This document shows positions 63,065 through 64,000 of a DNA stretch of 64,000 bases, piece after piece. How positions within the stretch are numbered: the stretch's first letter is position 1; every line of letters starts with the position of its first letter. Below the pieces are notes generated by a model that worked only from the letters and a program-made list of their open reading frames with translations, searched no databases and was not told the DNA's origin. Made by a program: the position numbers and the translations under genes. Source of the stretch: Pseudomonadota bacterium (GTDB lineage: Bacteria; Bdellovibrionota_B; Oligoflexia; Silvanigrellales; Silvanigrellaceae); NCBI GenBank assembly GCA_009926615.1, contig RFOM01000009.1, forward strand, positions 1-64,000. The letters are read 5' to 3'.

Positions 63065-64000
63065 TTATGCGTTGAGCTTCGGCCCGCGCGGCAGGTTCGG
63101 TGAAACGATGGGGCGCAAGTGTTCCTTGCTGCGGGACTCAATTTCAATCATTGATTCAAACAATTTTTTCGAAACGTTGACCGTCTCGGAACGCAGACCG
63201 CAGAAGGTAAACATCTCACTGCTCGCCGTCCAGCGGACCTCACCTTTAAGAACCAGAACAGTCGCAGTTTTGGATTCGCTTTCCGATTCGCCCTCACCTT
63301 CCGGTTTGGCCAGCGCAGTCTTGATGCGAACAGCAAGCGGACTCATGGTCGAGGACTTGGAAGATTTGGATGACGTGGCAGAATTGGCCTGTGCGCATGC
63401 AAATGCATTCAGCTCCTTCGCCTGAACCTTTTGCCATTTTTCAAGAGCCGAGGCACCCGCTTCAACAAGGTTCGACGGCGGCACATGCACGTTCAGGATT
63501 TGCCCCTCGCGCATATCAAGTATCTGCGTGACAGGTTTGCCCTGAATCATCCAAGGATGAGTCAGCTCCTGATTTTGAATTCTTAATTTCGCACCGCCCA
63601 GACTCACGTCATCAATCATGACTGGAATAATTTTGCGGACCGGCTTCAGCGGAGCTGCGGGCAACTGCTTTTGCCTGCTTGTCTGTTCCGCTGCAGTCCT
63701 GCTGTTTGGCGCAGCCGATTTGCCTTTCACGGGCGTCGGAGTCTTTTGCACGGTTTTGCCCGCGGCAGAGGTCTTTTTCAGTTCCGCCGCAGGTTTTCCG
63801 CTTTTGGCGGCCGGCGAATTTTTGGTCTTGCCGGCGACTTTGGAGTTTACACCCTTGGCAGGTTTGGCAGCCTTGGCCTGCTTTGCGACCGGCTTTACGG
63901 CAACCTTTTTTCCTTTGTCTTTGGCAGCTGCCTTCTTCTTGGGAGGAGCTTTGACAGCAACCTTGGCACGGGCAACCTTGAGAGCCTTGGTTGCAGCCGA
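63065..64000 (-). CDS. PilZ-like protein with lysine/alanine-rich N-terminal part (partial, cut by right edge)
   Basis: The frame is open from the right edge to the stop at 63065, giving at least 311 residues with the N-terminus missing. The first 110 visible residues are rich in lysine, alanine and proline, like histone-H1-type tails. Then comes a segment VRKIIPVMIDDVSLGGAKLR, whose DVSLGGAKL matches the core of PilZ c-di-GMP-binding domains, although the arginine motif RxxxR is not clear. A serine/alanine-rich insert separates it from a beta-rich end. A link to c-di-GMP is only inference. Confidence 0.6.
   Translation of the reverse strand, partial: SAATKALKVARAKVAVKAPPKKKAAAKDKGKKVAVKPVAKQAKAAKPAKGVNSKVAGKTKNSPAAKSGKPAAELKKTSAAGKTVQKTPTPVKGKSAAPNSRTAAEQTSRQKQLPAAPLKPVRKIIPVMIDDVSLGGAKLRIQNQELTHPWMIQGKPVTQILDMREGQILNVHVPPSNLVEAGASALEKWQKVQAKELNAFACAQANSATSSKSSKSSTMSPLAVRIKTALAKPEGEGESESESKTATVLVLKGEVRWTASSEMFTFCGLRSETVNVSKKLFESMIEIESRSKEHLRPIVSPNLPRGPKLNA

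Overview
The window looks like chromosomal DNA of a free-living or predatory Gram-negative bacterium with roughly balanced base composition. It probably belongs to the Bdellovibrionota/Oligoflexia or a related deltaproteobacterial lineage. That is inferred from several features together: lptF/lptG, a System I cytochrome c maturation operon, MotA/MotB, a b558-type sdhCAB operon, a Myxococcus/Bdellovibrio-style outer-membrane beta-barrel domain, and several lysine/alanine-rich histone-H1-like tails. No rRNA, prophage, insertion sequence or CRISPR array was seen. Most genes are core housekeeping genes.

Layout. 1-6652 (minus strand) is one compact unit: dacB, a Crp/Fnr regulator, ccmABCDE, a CcmG/TlpA thioredoxin, an RNHCP zinc protein and a metallophosphatase cut by the left edge. 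6706-9161 (plus) holds a two-subunit class I fumarase and trxB. 9223-10385 (minus) holds a secreted protein built of five 23-residue cysteine repeats and a YraN-like protein. 10595-18018 (plus) is the translation cluster rimP, nusA, L7Ae-like, infB, rbfA, truB. 18027-22010 (minus) is valS, orn and a leucine-rich repeat protein. 22104-24795 (plus) holds a PP2C phosphatase, a STAS protein and a diguanylate cyclase, with tRNA-Leu(CAA) on the minus strand. 24789-32557 holds an acyltransferase, a TPR protein, an unknown protein, an aldehyde-dehydrogenase/outer-membrane-barrel fusion, mutY and a histone-H1-like protein. 32783-44778 holds a D-Ala-D-Ala-ligase-like enzyme, gap, a pentapeptide-type protein, lptG, lptF, fabI, small proteins, proline dehydrogenase, motA, motB and cysE. 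45005-56268 holds a CpoB-like lipoprotein, tsaD, rsmA, ctpA, a shikimate kinase with a repeat tail, pgi and a pair of M16 peptidases. 56520-59948 is sdhCAB. The right end holds a peroxiredoxin with a histone-H1-like tail, a response-regulator/adenylyl cyclase, HU, and a PilZ-like protein whose lysine-rich N-terminus runs off the edge.

The most unusual content is the following. (1) An 818-residue protein joins an aldehyde dehydrogenase domain, which has lost both catalytic residues, to an internal signal-like segment and an outer-membrane beta-barrel; it is translationally coupled to an unknown partner. (2) Histone-H1-like tails recur: one stand-alone protein with two AT-hooks, one fused to a Bcp peroxiredoxin and one fused to a PilZ-like domain. 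(3) A secreted protein carries five exactly spaced cysteine repeats. (4) A shikimate kinase carries a 45-bp minisatellite-encoded tail. Possible regulatory signals include an Fnr-like box before sdhCAB, a hairpin over the ribosome-binding site of the diguanylate cyclase, a palindrome between aroK and pgi, and a cluster of DnaA-box-like 9-mers before rimP. All functional assignments are by reading motifs; no database search was possible.
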